Below are positions 45,061 to 53,757 of a DNA stretch of 64,000 bases, piece after piece. The position numbers and the translations under genes were made by a program. The DNA comes from Duganella sp. CF458 (lineage in GTDB: Bacteria > Pseudomonadota > Gammaproteobacteria > Burkholderiales > Burkholderiaceae_D). Location: the NCBI RefSeq assembly GCF_900113115.1, contig NZ_FOOF01000011.1, forward strand, positions 124,001-188,000, written 5' to 3'. Below the pieces are notes generated by a model. The model was not told where the DNA came from. It worked only from the letters and a program-made list of their open reading frames with translations, and ran no database searches. Each line of letters opens with the position of its first letter. The first letter of the stretch is position 1.

Positions 45061-45852
45061 ATGCGCAAACGCAATAACAAATCCATCCTGATCAAGACGC
45101 CCGACCAGGTCGAGCTGGCCCGCGTGGCCGGCCAGCTGGCGGCCGACGTGCTGACCTTCATCGCCCCGCACGTCAAGCCGGGGGTCACGACCGCCCAGCT
45201 GGACCAGCTGTGCAACGACTACATCGTCAACACCCAGCAAGTCATCCCGGCCAACGTCGGCTATGGCGGCTTTACCGGCACCGTCTGCACCTCGGTCAAC
45301 GAGGTGGTCTGCCACGGCATCCCGTCGGACAGGAAGGTGCTGAAGGATGGCGACATCATCAACATCGACGTGGCCGTCATCAAGGATGAATGGTTCGGCG
45401 ACACCAGCCGCATGTACTACGTCGGCACGCCGTCGAAAGCGGCGCAGAAGCTGTGCGAAGTGACGTATGAGGCGATGTGGGCCGGCATCCGCGCGGTCAA
45501 GCCGGGCAAGCGCCTGGGCGACGTCGGGCATGCGATCCAGAAGCTGGCCGAGGCGGCCGGCTACAGCGTGGTGCGCGACTATTGCGGACATGGCATCGGC
45601 ATGGTGTACCACGAAGACCCGCAAGTGCTGCACTACGGGCGGCCGGACACCGGCCTGCTGCTGGAGCCGGGCATGGTGTTTACCATCGAACCGATGATCA
45701 ATGCGGGCAAGCACGCCACGCGCGCGCTGCCGGACGGCTGGACCGTCGTGACGGCCGACAGGTCGCTGTCGGCGCAGTGGGAGCATATGGTGGCGGTGAC
45801 CGAGACCGGGTTTGACGTGCTGACGCTGGCGCCGGGCGAGCAAAACCGGTAA
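45061..45852 (+). CDS. map: Methionine aminopeptidase type I
   Basis: A 263-residue enzyme that removes the initiator Met from new proteins. Metal ligands lie in NIDVAVIKDEWFGDTSRMY (two Asp), CGHGIGMVYHEDP (His), FTIEPMINAG (Glu) and SAQWEHMVAVTETG (Glu). It is not next to rpsB, so it may be a second copy; the residue set is complete. Confidence 0.94.
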   Translation: MRKRNNKSILIKTPDQVELARVAGQLAADVLTFIAPHVKPGVTTAQLDQLCNDYIVNTQQVIPANVGYGGFTGTVCTSVNEVVCHGIPSDRKVLKDGDIINIDVAVIKDEWFGDTSRMYYVGTPSKAAQKLCEVTYEAMWAGIRAVKPGKRLGDVGHAIQKLAEAAGYSVVRDYCGHGIGMVYHEDPQVLHYGRPDTGLLLEPGMVFTIEPMINAGKHATRALPDGWTVVTADRSLSAQWEHMVAVTETGFDVLTLAPGEQNR

Positions 45853-45855
45853 CAC

Positions 45856-45882
45856 GGTGCCTGAGCCGCGGGGCCAGGCACC
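45856..45882. repeat. REP-like palindrome
   Basis: GGTGCCTG (45856-45863) pairs perfectly with CAGGCACC (45875-45882), and an inner GCC/GGC extends the stem over a bulged A. It lies between the convergent map and barstar genes and could also terminate transcription. Confidence 0.6.
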
Positions 45883-45893
45883 TGGCCTGCGGT

Positions 45894-46211
45894 CTAGCGC
45901 AACGTCAGCTTCAACGCCGGCTTCTCGCCGTAATCGTCATAGCGCTCATTGATGCCGCCAACGCAGTACGTAATCTCCTCCAGCAGATCCGCCGGCATTT
46001 TCTTCGCATCGGTAATGACGATCTCCAGCACCTCGTTGGGCTTGAGCTTGAAGCGCGTCATATTGTCCTCATCGCGCAGGTAGGACAGGCAGTCCACCCA
46101 GGCATCGATGGTCGCGCCATAGCCCGACGGGAACCCGAGTTCCGCCTGGCAGGCCGCGTGGAAAGCTGCTTCATCGCCGATCGCGGCGCCGTTTAACGTG
46201 GCAATAGCCAT
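45894..46211 (-). CDS. Barstar-family protein
   Basis: A 105-residue protein of the barstar (ribonuclease inhibitor) fold: the N-terminal block FHAACQAELGFPSGYGATIDAWVDCLSYLRD is typical. The last visible gene of the bamE-dapB-exbB-exbD operon, joined to exbD by TAATG. No barnase-like ribonuclease gene is near, so it may be a domesticated family member. Confidence 0.82.
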   Translation of the reverse strand: MAIATLNGAAIGDEAAFHAACQAELGFPSGYGATIDAWVDCLSYLRDEDNMTRFKLKPNEVLEIVITDAKKMPADLLEEITYCVGGINERYDDYGEKPALKLTLR

Positions 46212-46633
46212 TATTTCTTTTCCTTCGGATCGGTGACAAACCCAATGCGGGTCAGGCCATGCGACTGTGCCGCCGCCATCACCTGCGCCACCACTTCATA
46301 GCGGGTATCCTTGTCCGCCCGCAGCTGCAACTCCGGCTGCTGCGGCAAGCCCGCCGCCTCGGCCAGGCGCTGTTCCAGCTCCCCGGCCTGCAAGGCATCA
46401 TTATTCCAGTAGACCGTGCCGGCGGCATCGATGGCCAGCGTCACGCTGCCGGCTTCCTGCTGCAGCGCCTTGGCCTGCGCCTTGGGCAGCTCCAGCTGCA
46501 CCGCGTTGGTAAACATCGGCGCGCTGATGATGAAGATCACCAGCAGCACCAGCATCACGTCCACCATCGGCGTGACGTTGATGTCCGCCATGGATTCCTT
46601 CTGCCGGTGATGGTTGAAGGAGCCGAATGCCAT
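46211..46633 (-). CDS. exbD: ExbD/TolR-family biopolymer transport protein
   Basis: A 140-residue inner-membrane protein with one N-terminal helix: MADINVTPMVDVMLVLLVIFII carries the essential Asp of the proton path, followed by a periplasmic domain ending in GLTRIGFVTDP. With the ExbB-type protein encoded just before it, it would energise TonB receptors or a Tol-like system. tonB is not in the window. Confidence 0.9.
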   Translation of the reverse strand: MAFGSFNHHRQKESMADINVTPMVDVMLVLLVIFIISAPMFTNAVQLELPKAQAKALQQEAGSVTLAIDAAGTVYWNNDALQAGELEQRLAEAAGLPQQPELQLRADKDTRYEVVAQVMAAAQSHGLTRIGFVTDPKEKK

Positions 46634-46637
46634 CAGT

Positions 46638-47294
46638 TCAATCCCTGGCCAGGTAAGCGTGCAAGTCGTGCGCGAAGGCGTCGAGCTCGGACAGCGTGAT
46701 GCGGTTGATGCGGTTAAAGCCGTTATACGCCAGCACCGCGGGAATTGCCACGGTCAGGCCGACGCCGGTCATGATCAAGGCTTCGCCCACCGGCCCGGCC
46801 ACCTTGTCGATCTGCACCGTGCCTTGCGCCGACACCGCCGCCAGCGCGTGGTAAATGCCCCACACGGTGCCCAGCAGCCCGACAAACGGCGCGGTGGAAG
46901 CGATTGAGGCCAGCAGCGTCAGGCCCGCTTCGAGCCGCGTGGTCGAAACGTGGATCGCATCGCGCAGCACGCGCGTCACCTGCTCCGAACGCCCCATCTC
47001 GGCCGCGATGCTGCCATTCTTCGCGTGCGCCAGCTGGTGCGCGCCGGCCTGCGCCACCGCCGCGAAGATGGCCTCCCGGTCGCGTGCCGCCATCAGCGCC
47101 ACGCCATCGGCCACCGAAGGCGCGTCCCAGAACGCCTGCACCACCGGCGCCGCGCGCCGGATGCGCCACGCGGCCCAGCCCTTCCACAGGATGAAGAACC
47201 AGGACGCGAGCGACATCGCCAGCAGCAGGTAAGCCACGGCGTGGCTAATCGCGTCGCCGCGCTGCCAATAGCTGGCGAAGGTAAAGTGCTCCAT
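46638..47294 (-). CDS. exbB: ExbB/TolQ/MotA-family proton channel protein
   Basis: A 218-residue inner-membrane protein. [20 protein letters not shown] leads into TM1, and TM2-TM3 carry IASTAPFVGLLGTVWGIYHAL and IMTGVGLTVAIPAVLAYN. The start is taken at the ATG in TGATG that overlaps the dapB stop; the longer open frame runs back into dapB. Works with ExbD. Confidence 0.9.
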   Translation of the reverse strand: MEHFTFASYWQRGDAISHAVAYLLLAMSLASWFFILWKGWAAWRIRRAAPVVQAFWDAPSVADGVALMAARDREAIFAAVAQAGAHQLAHAKNGSIAAEMGRSEQVTRVLRDAIHVSTTRLEAGLTLLASIASTAPFVGLLGTVWGIYHALAAVSAQGTVQIDKVAGPVGEALIMTGVGLTVAIPAVLAYNGFNRINRITLSELDAFAHDLHAYLARD

Positions 47295-48103
47295 CAGCCG
47301 TTCAGGCCCAGCACGTCGTACATATCGTACAAGCCGGTCTTCTTGTCGGCCAGGAAAGCGGCCGCGCGCAGCGAGCCGTTGGCGTAGTGCTGGCGCGAAG
47401 AGGACTTGTGGCTGATCTCGATGCGCTCGCCCTCGGTGGCAAACATCACGGTATGGTCGCCGATGATGTCGCCGCCGCGCACGGTGGCAAAGCCGATCGA
47501 GGAAGGATCGCGCGGGCCGGTCACGCCTTCGCGCGCGAACACGCCGCATTCCTTCAGGTCGCGCCCCAGCGCATCGGCAATCACCTCGCCCATTTTCAGC
47601 GCGGTGCCGGACGGCGCATCGACCTTGTGGCGGTGGTGCGCTTCGATGATCTCGATGTCGTAGCCGAGGTCGAACTGCTTGGCCGCGAATTCCAGCAACT
47701 TCAGGGTGACGTTGACGCCCACGCTCATGTTCGGTGCGAATACGATGGCGGTCTTTTGCGCCGCCGCCGCGATGGCCGCCTTGCCCGCTGCGTCGAAGCC
47801 GGTGGTGCCGATCACCATCTTCACGCCATGCTCGGCGCAGTAAGCCAGGTGGGCCAGGGTGCCTTCCGGGCGGGTGAAGTCGATCAGCACATCGGCGCCG
47901 GCCAGGCCGGCAGCCAGGTCGGCGGTGATGGCCACGCCGGCCGGCTGGCCGGTGAAGGCGGCGGCATCGCTGCCCAGGGCTGGCGCGCCTGCGCGGTCCA
48001 GCGCACCGGCCAGGCGCGCCTCGGGCGCCTTCTGCACCGCCTCGATCAACATATGGCCCATGCGGCCGCTGGCGCCGGCGATGGCGATATTCAATTGCGT
48101 CAT
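47294..48103 (-). CDS. dapB: 4-hydroxy-tetrahydrodipicolinate reductase
   Basis: A 269-residue enzyme of lysine/diaminopimelate synthesis. Nucleotide-binding motif [12 protein letters not shown] and active-site [19 protein letters not shown] are intact. Two start codons fit: ATG at 48112, touching AAGGA, and ATG at 48103 with AAGGA nine bases upstream; the latter is used. It is translationally coupled to exbB (TGATG). Confidence 0.95.
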   Translation of the reverse strand: MTQLNIAIAGASGRMGHMLIEAVQKAPEARLAGALDRAGAPALGSDAAAFTGQPAGVAITADLAAGLAGADVLIDFTRPEGTLAHLAYCAEHGVKMVIGTTGFDAAGKAAIAAAAQKTAIVFAPNMSVGVNVTLKLLEFAAKQFDLGYDIEIIEAHHRHKVDAPSGTALKMGEVIADALGRDLKECGVFAREGVTGPRDPSSIGFATVRGGDIIGDHTVMFATEGERIEISHKSSSRQHYANGSLRAAAFLADKKTGLYDMYDVLGLNG

Positions 48104-48131
48104 CTTGCTCATTCCTTAATACTCTGGAAGC

Positions 48132-48683
48132 TTATTGCTTGGTACCCGATTCCTGGCCGCCCGGCAGCGGCGCCTTGCCCGGTGCCAGGTTGCCCTTGGC
48201 GTCCTCGGCCTTCTTGAAGTCCTTGATCGGGCCGGCGATGCGTGCGATGTATTCCTGTTCGGTCGGCAAGTTGCCGCCCTCGAAGCGCTCCACCTTGTCC
48301 TCCTTGTCGAAGAACACCACCACCGTGCTGGTGGTCAGCTCGCCGTTGCCCTTGGCCAGGCGGAACGGGTAATCCCAGCGCTGGCCGTGGAAGGCATCCG
48401 CCATCAAGGGGGTACCGAGCAGGAACTTGACCTGGTCCTTGCTCATGCCGTTCTTGAGCTGGGCCAGCATCTCTTTCGACACGAAATTGCCCTGCTGGAT
48501 GTCGGGCCGGTAGGGCGAGAAGAACCAGAAGAACTTCTGCGTCGCGGTGATCTGGGTGGTCTGGGCCCCCTGCGAGGCTTCCACCGGGGCCACGCTGGCC
48601 GGCTGGCTGGCGCAGGCGGTCAACAGGGCGGCCGCCAGCAGCGGAGTGCTACGTTGCAACAAAGACAGCGGGGTCAAACGCAT
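48132..48683 (-). CDS. bamE: Outer-membrane assembly lipoprotein BamE
   Basis: A 183-residue lipoprotein with lipobox LLTACASQ and the SmpA/OmlA domain: [27 protein letters not shown] region, then [10 protein letters not shown] and WDYPFR. BamE stabilises the BamA barrel-assembly machine. The ATG at 48683 has GAGG nine to ten bases upstream and gives the better signal peptide; ATG at 48692 is the alternative. Divergent from fur, the usual order. Confidence 0.92.
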   Translation of the reverse strand: MRLTPLSLLQRSTPLLAAALLTACASQPASVAPVEASQGAQTTQITATQKFFWFFSPYRPDIQQGNFVSKEMLAQLKNGMSKDQVKFLLGTPLMADAFHGQRWDYPFRLAKGNGELTTSTVVVFFDKEDKVERFEGGNLPTEQEYIARIAGPIKDFKKAEDAKGNLAPGKAPLPGGQESGTKQ

Positions 48684-48765
48684 GGTATGCATACCTCAAT
48701 TCCGTGAGCAGAAGTGCCTAAAACGCTATATCATAAAGCACTTCCCGCAACTGACGTTAGCAAAC

Positions 48766-49194
48766 ATGAGTAACAGCCCTACCGACCTGAAGGCGTCCGG
48801 CCTGAAGGCTACCCTGCCGCGCCTGAAGATCCTCGACATTTTCCAGAGCAGCCCCGTGCGCCATTTGACGGCGGAAGACGTGTACAAGCTGCTGCTGGCC
48901 GAGAACATGGACGTCGGCCTGGCCACCGTGTACCGGGTGCTGACCCAGTTCGAACAGGCCGGCCTGCTCAACCGCAACCATTTCGAGAGCGGCAAGGCGA
49001 TTTTCGAGCTCAACGAAGGCTCGCACCACGACCACCTGGTCTGCCTCGATTGCGGCCGGGTGGAGGAATTCGTCGACGAAGAAATTGAAAAGCGCCAGCA
49101 AAGCATCGCCGCCGAGCGCGGCTTCAAGATCGCCGAGCACGCGCTGGCCATCTACGGCAGCTGCACCAAGGTCAACTGCCCGCACAAGCATTAA
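48766..49194 (+). CDS. fur: Ferric uptake regulator
   Basis: A 142-residue Fur repressor: winged helix with [16 protein letters not shown] and [18 protein letters not shown], metal sites in [18 protein letters not shown] and [10 protein letters not shown]. It represses iron-uptake genes when loaded with ferrous iron. A strong palindrome with a T-run follows its stop codon. Confidence 0.96.
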   Translation: MSNSPTDLKASGLKATLPRLKILDIFQSSPVRHLTAEDVYKLLLAENMDVGLATVYRVLTQFEQAGLLNRNHFESGKAIFELNEGSHHDHLVCLDCGRVEEFVDEEIEKRQQSIAAERGFKIAEHALAIYGSCTKVNCPHKH

Positions 49195-49261
49195 AAAATA
49201 AATGGGGACGTACCCCATTTTTCTGCGAAAAATAAATGGGGTACGTCCCCATTTATTTTTT
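49193..49261. terminator. Large palindrome between fur and hrcA, likely bidirectional terminator
   Basis: Inverted arms of about 27 bases (49193-49219 and 49235-49261) share a GGGGACGTACCCC core that is itself nearly self-complementary. A- and T-runs flank the arms, so it can terminate fur and the convergent hrcA. It is also a REP-like repeat candidate. Confidence 0.65.
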
Positions 49262-50277
49262 CAGTGGTTGCTGAGCGCGTTCGACAGCAGCCGCGAGGTG
49301 ATATCGACAATCGGGATGACCCGCTCGTAGGCCATGCGGGTCGGCCCGATCACCCCCAGCGTCCCCACGATCTTGCCGTTCGCCTCATAGGGCGCGGTCA
49401 CCACGCTCATGGCATCCATCGGCACCAGCTGCGACTCGCCGCCGATGAAAATCTGCACGCCGGAGGCCTTGGACGACACGTCCAGCAGCTGCATCAGGCC
49501 GGTCTTCTGCTCGAACAGGTCGAACATCGCGCGCAGCGAGCTCATATTCGACGACAGCTCGGCCACCGACAGCAAGTTGCGCTCGCCGGCGATCACCATC
49601 TCCTCGGCCGATTCGGCCATCGCCTCGCTGCCGGCCTCCACCGCTGCCTGCATCAGGCGCCCCATATCGTCGCGCAACTGGCGCAGCTCGTGCTGCAGGC
49701 GCCCGCGCACGTCTTCGAACGAGAGCCCGGAATAGTGCTGGTTGATGAAATTGGCCGACTGCTGCAACTGGGCCGGGGTGTAATCGACGTCGGTCAGCAG
49801 GATGCGGTTTTGCACGTCGCCGCCCGGCGCGACGATCACCAGCAGCATGCGCTTCTCGCCCAGGCGCAGGAACTCGATCTGCTGGAACACCGACTCATGG
49901 CGCGGCGTCAGCACCACGCCGGCAAACTGGGTCAGCGAGGACAGCATCTGGGCCGCGTTGGCAATCAGCTTTTGCGGCTGCGGCGAGGCCACCTGCAAGC
50001 CGGCCTGCACCGCGCGCTCGTCGATGTGCTGCACCGTCAGCAGGGTGTCGACAAAGATGCGGTAGCCGCGCGGGGTCGGCACCCGGCCCGCCGAGGTATG
50101 CGGGCTGGCCACATAGCCCTGCTCTTCCAGGTCGGCCATGATGTTGCGGATGGTGGCCGGCGACAGCTCCAGCCCGGAAATCTTGGACAGGGAGCGCGAG
50201 CCCACCGGCTGGCCGTCGGCGATGTAACGCTCGACCAGGGCTTTGAGCAGGGTTTGGGCACGGATATCGAGATGCAT
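49261..50277 (-). CDS. hrcA: Heat-inducible transcription repressor HrcA
   Basis: A 338-residue repressor of chaperone genes that binds CIRCE elements. N-terminal winged helix with [38 protein letters not shown] and [16 protein letters not shown]. The ATG at 50277 (MHLDIRAQ) is the conserved start; the longer frame extends into the HAD gene. No CIRCE element was found in the window, so its targets lie elsewhere. Confidence 0.94.
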   Translation of the reverse strand: MHLDIRAQTLLKALVERYIADGQPVGSRSLSKISGLELSPATIRNIMADLEEQGYVASPHTSAGRVPTPRGYRIFVDTLLTVQHIDERAVQAGLQVASPQPQKLIANAAQMLSSLTQFAGVVLTPRHESVFQQIEFLRLGEKRMLLVIVAPGGDVQNRILLTDVDYTPAQLQQSANFINQHYSGLSFEDVRGRLQHELRQLRDDMGRLMQAAVEAGSEAMAESAEEMVIAGERNLLSVAELSSNMSSLRAMFDLFEQKTGLMQLLDVSSKASGVQIFIGGESQLVPMDAMSVVTAPYEANGKIVGTLGVIGPTRMAYERVIPIVDITSRLLSNALSNH

Positions 50278-50281
50278 AGCG

Positions 50282-50977
50282 CTATTCTGCCAACTGTTGT
50301 TCCAGCCACGCAAGCAATTCATCGAGCGTGGCGCAGATGGCATCGGGCTGCGCGGCGCCGTCCGGCAGCGCGGCGCCGCGCCGGTTCATCCACACCGCAC
50401 ACAGGCCCGCCGCCTGCGCTCCGGCCACGTCCAGCGCCAGGTCGTCGCCCACATACACCGCGTCCTGCGGCGCCACGCCCAGCGCCTGGCAGGCCGCGCG
50501 GAACAGTTCCGGCGCCGGCTTGGCTGCGCCGAAATGGGCAGCGGCCAGCGACACCTCGAAATGGTGGGCCAGGCCGATCACCTCCAGGTCGGCATTGCCG
50601 TTGGAGATGGTGCCCAGTTGCACCTGCTGGCGCAGCTTGAGCAAGCCCGGCAGCACATCGTCATATGGGGTCACCGCATTGCGCGCGGCAAAGAAATGCG
50701 CCATGGCGCCCTCGACCTGGGCCGCATCCTCGCCGGACGCGGCAAAGGCGGCGTGCAGGCTGGCGCGGCGCAACTGGCCCAGGTCGATCAGCAGGTCGGG
50801 CTGGGCCGCCGCCAGTTCGGCGCGGTGCGCGCGCAAGGCCTCGATCGACCACTGCGCCGCCACTTTCGGCGCATGGGCCGCCAGCCAGGCGTGCAGCGTG
50901 ATTTCCGCCTCGGCAATCACGGGCGCGATCGGCCACAGGGTATCGTCCAGGTCGAACAGGATGGCTTTGGGCTTCAT
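50282..50977 (-). CDS. HAD-superfamily hydrolase
   Basis: A 231-residue haloacid dehalogenase-type phosphatase: motif [10 protein letters not shown], motif [10 protein letters not shown], motif III Lys in [11 protein letters not shown], motif [20 protein letters not shown]. Family architecture resembles small-molecule phosphatases such as YjjG; substrate unknown. It ends four bases before the hrcA start, so they form a unit. Confidence 0.88.
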   Translation of the reverse strand: MKPKAILFDLDDTLWPIAPVIAEAEITLHAWLAAHAPKVAAQWSIEALRAHRAELAAAQPDLLIDLGQLRRASLHAAFAASGEDAAQVEGAMAHFFAARNAVTPYDDVLPGLLKLRQQVQLGTISNGNADLEVIGLAHHFEVSLAAAHFGAAKPAPELFRAACQALGVAPQDAVYVGDDLALDVAGAQAAGLCAVWMNRRGAALPDGAAQPDAICATLDELLAWLEQQLAE

Positions 50978-51113
50978 GGGCGCATTGTACCGCGCCGCGG
51001 TTGCAAGCTGTTACAAGGGAAAAGCTGGTCAAATCGGCTAAAGAAGTAGCAAATGCACTAAAATAGGCGCCGATTTGTCCGCGCGAGGCGCGAAACCGAC
51101 TGGAGAATGTGGA

Positions 51114-51719
51114 ATGAAGAGTAAGTATCTGTCTGCCGCCGCCGCGCTGCTGTGCGTCGCCGGACTGGCCGCCTGCGGCGGCAAGGGCAATGGCAGCTTG
51201 AACCTGGGCGTCCAGGTATTCGGCATTGACCGCGAGGGCCTGGTGCTGCAGAACAATGGCGGCGACGACCTGGTGATCACCGGCACCGGCAGCGCCCTGT
51301 ATTACTTCAAGACCCTGATGGCTCCTGACGCGCAGTTCAATGTGACGATCAAGAGCGCGCCGGCCAACGTGACGTGCAAACTGGCCAATAATACCGGCAA
51401 GATCAATTACTACACCTACCAGCAGGCCAGCGTGACCTGCACCCCGGATGCGTTCACCCTGGGCGGCACGGTAAGCGGCCTGCAGGGCACCGGCCTGGTG
51501 CTGGCTAACGGCGCCCAGACCCTTGGCGTGACCGCCGACGGTGCCTGGCAATTCACCACCCCGATCGGCAATCGCAGCGTGTACGGCGTGACCGTGCTGA
51601 CCCAGCCGAGCAACCAGACCTGCAGCGTGTCCGGCGGCGGCAACAACCTGGGTGCCGGCACCATGCCGGCCGAGGCGGTCACCAGCGTGCGTGTAACCTG
51701 CGTCAACAAAGTCAGCTAA
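51114..51719 (+). CDS. Repeat lipoprotein, first of a tandem pair
   Basis: A 201-residue lipoprotein (lipobox GLAACGGK) with two tandem modules of about 80 residues. Each runs GLVL-x-N, a short strand, then PxNxTCxV and a final VxC. The second begins FTLGGTVSGLQGTGLVLANG. Each module has a conserved cysteine pair, probably a disulfide in the periplasm. It resembles the next gene and is probably a duplication; function unknown. Confidence 0.75.
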   Translation: MKSKYLSAAAALLCVAGLAACGGKGNGSLNLGVQVFGIDREGLVLQNNGGDDLVITGTGSALYYFKTLMAPDAQFNVTIKSAPANVTCKLANNTGKINYYTYQQASVTCTPDAFTLGGTVSGLQGTGLVLANGAQTLGVTADGAWQFTTPIGNRSVYGVTVLTQPSNQTCSVSGGGNNLGAGTMPAEAVTSVRVTCVNKVS

Positions 51720-51731
51720 GAAAGAATTCCG

Positions 51732-52307
51732 ATGAAAGCAAAATTGATTGCCGCGGCCCTGCTGGCCGCCGCCCTCGCCGCCTGCGGCGGCAAAGCCAGT
51801 TTCACCCTCGGCGGCAGCATTAGCGGCTTGGCCAATCAGGGCTTGATCCTGCAAAACAACGGCGGCGACGACCTGAAGGTCAACGCCGGCGCCACCAGCT
51901 TCAGCTTCCCGAACGGCATCAGCTACGGCACCGAATACAAGGTCAGCATCAAGCAACAGCCGGATCACATGACCTGCGCCTTCTTGGGCGGCACGGAAGT
52001 CGGCTCGGCCGGCCACACCACCAGCATCAATATCGTGCTCAGCTGCAGCCAGAACGCCTACACCCTGGGCGGCACTGTGCAAGGCTTGACCGCCGGCGAC
52101 CTGGTGCTGGTCAACGGCAGCACCAGCTTCACGATTGCCAAGGGCGCCACCAGCTTCACCGTGCCGGGCACCATTCCGGTCGGCACCGCCTACGGCGTCA
52201 CCGTGCTGACCAAGCCGGACAGCCAGACCTGCAGCGTGGCCAACGGCAGCGGCGTGATGGGGGATGCGGCGCGCACCAACATCGCGGTAAGCTGCACCAC
52301 CCCGTGA
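51732..52307 (+). CDS. Repeat lipoprotein, second of a tandem pair
   Basis: A 191-residue lipoprotein (lipobox ALAACGGK) with two modules, FTLGGSISGLANQGLILQNN and YTLGGTVQGLTAGDLVLVNG, each ending in a TC/SC disulfide-type strand. It shares LQNNGGDDL and YGVTVLT-x-P-x-x-QTCSV with the preceding protein. Twelve bases separate them, so they are co-transcribed. A strong terminator follows at 52413. Confidence 0.75.
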   Translation: MKAKLIAAALLAAALAACGGKASFTLGGSISGLANQGLILQNNGGDDLKVNAGATSFSFPNGISYGTEYKVSIKQQPDHMTCAFLGGTEVGSAGHTTSINIVLSCSQNAYTLGGTVQGLTAGDLVLVNGSTSFTIAKGATSFTVPGTIPVGTAYGVTVLTKPDSQTCSVANGSGVMGDAARTNIAVSCTTP

Positions 52308-52412
52308 TATAAGCAAGCGGAATGACTGGGATTACCAAAATAAATTGGATCTATATGCGGCAACGCAGCATACTTACTCCCGTCTCCTCCACTTCTTAAC
52401 AGAAATGGATTC

Positions 52413-52440
52413 AGCCCGCTCCCTGAGCGGGCTTTTTTTT
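52413..52440 (+). terminator. Intrinsic terminator of the repeat-lipoprotein pair
   Basis: A perfect 8-bp stem AGCCCGCT / AGCGGGCT with loop CCCTG and a run of eight T residues. Confidence 0.9.
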
Positions 52441-52475
52441 CGTCCAATGGCGGCGGCGCCCCAAGCGGGCCGGTC

Positions 52476-52505
52476 TTGATGAGCTCGATATTTGTAGGCT
52501 ATAGT
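52476..52505 (+). promoter_or_regulatory. Predicted promoter of the O-antigen ligase/glycosyltransferase pair
   Basis: TTGATG (52476-52481), 18-base spacer, TATAGT (52500-52505). The start codon lies 43 bases further on. Confidence 0.45.
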
Positions 52506-52548
52506 CGACTACTGTTTCAGGATCCAAGCGGCATAGCCGGAAAAACTT

Positions 52549-53757
52549 ATGACCTCAGAAGGCTGCCAGGGCCCACCGGTAAAATTGCTGAATGCAACAC
52601 AATACGCCTACGCGGTAGCATTCTTCTTCCTCCCCCTTTCCAAGGCACTGCTGTTTATCGCACTGGCCATCGCCTTCATCCTGTTTGTGGCAGGCGGCGG
52701 ATTGGCCACGGCGCTGCGTTCCTGGCGCACCCTGCCCTGGGTCGCGCCCGCGGCCATCCTTGCCGCCTTGCCGCTGTTGTCCCTGCTGATCCACCCTGCC
52801 AGCAGCAAACTGGTGATCCACGCCGAAACCAGCTACTACTGGATCATCGCCGTCATGACGTTCCTGGCGGCCAGCCAGATGCGCATCCTGCCCTGGCTGC
52901 GCGCCCTGCTGTGCGGCATCCTGGTCGGCTTCCTGTACGCCCAGCTCCAGTACAAAGGGTGGTGGCCGCTCGATCCGCCGTCCTTGATTGCCAACTACAT
53001 CCTGTATTCCCAATTCCTGGCAATCGGCGTGGTCTTGCTGTCGATTCTTTACAAACATGAAACCAGCAAGGGCCTGCGGCTTGCTTATCTGGCCGGCATG
53101 GTCATGTTCTTCGCCGGCCTGACCTCGGGCATGGGCCGCACCGGCATGTGGGTGGTGCTGGTCTTGCTCCCATTCGTCATCACCAATCTGTTCACCAGGC
53201 AGAACCGGACCAAGGCCGCCCTGCTGTGCGTCATCGCCAGCGTCGCGCTCCTGATGGCCCCCACGGTGCAAAAAAGGATCAAGGACGCCGCCAGCGATAT
53301 GCAGCTGCTGCAGCAGAACGTCACCCAAACCTCGCTGGGTTACCGGCTGGAAATGTGGAAGACCGCCTGGGGCGTGTTCCGTGCGCATCCCCTGGTGGGC
53401 GGCGGCGCGGCAGGGTTTGAAGCGGCCTGGGCCAGCCAGCCGCGCGGCGAAGAAGGCAAAGCCTTCGTCGAGCCGCATAACGCCTTCCTGTTCTTCGCCT
53501 CGTTTTACGGGATTTTCGGGCTGCAGGCTCTGGTCTGGCTGTATGCGGCCGTGTTCTGGACCGGATGGCAACGGCGCCACTCCTTCGAAGGCGGGGTGGT
53601 CCTGGCGTTTGCCCTGATCCTGATCTTGAGCAGCTTGACCAATACCGTCTTCATGGGCTCGGTCAGCCGCGCCTGGGTGATGCTGTTCCTCGGCTTGCAA
53701 GGCGCCCTGCTGTACCAGCTGCCCCTGCAACACAAGATGAAAGCGGGCACCGCGTGA
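52549..53757 (+). CDS. O-antigen ligase (WaaL-like) family membrane protein
   Basis: A 402-residue multi-pass inner-membrane protein of the Wzy/O-antigen ligase family. About eleven hydrophobic segments are seen, with the periplasmic loop between residues about 255 and 315 ending in the family motif VEPHNAFLFFASFYGIFG. It would attach O-antigen or a similar glycan to lipid A-core. Joined to the following glycosyltransferase by a GTGA overlap. Confidence 0.87.
   Translation: MTSEGCQGPPVKLLNATQYAYAVAFFFLPLSKALLFIALAIAFILFVAGGGLATALRSWRTLPWVAPAAILAALPLLSLLIHPASSKLVIHAETSYYWIIAVMTFLAASQMRILPWLRALLCGILVGFLYAQLQYKGWWPLDPPSLIANYILYSQFLAIGVVLLSILYKHETSKGLRLAYLAGMVMFFAGLTSGMGRTGMWVVLVLLPFVITNLFTRQNRTKAALLCVIASVALLMAPTVQKRIKDAASDMQLLQQNVTQTSLGYRLEMWKTAWGVFRAHPLVGGGAAGFEAAWASQPRGEEGKAFVEPHNAFLFFASFYGIFGLQALVWLYAAVFWTGWQRRHSFEGGVVLAFALILILSSLTNTVFMGSVSRAWVMLFLGLQGALLYQLPLQHKMKAGTA

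Noticed and set aside
45061..45852. map as part of a ribosomal rpsB-tsf region
   Set aside because: Neighbours are a VOC protein and a barstar-exbD operon; no ribosomal genes are present.
49261..50277. CIRCE element near hrcA
   Set aside because: No TTAGCACTC-N9-GAGTGCTAA-type repeat was found upstream of hrcA or elsewhere in the window by reading.
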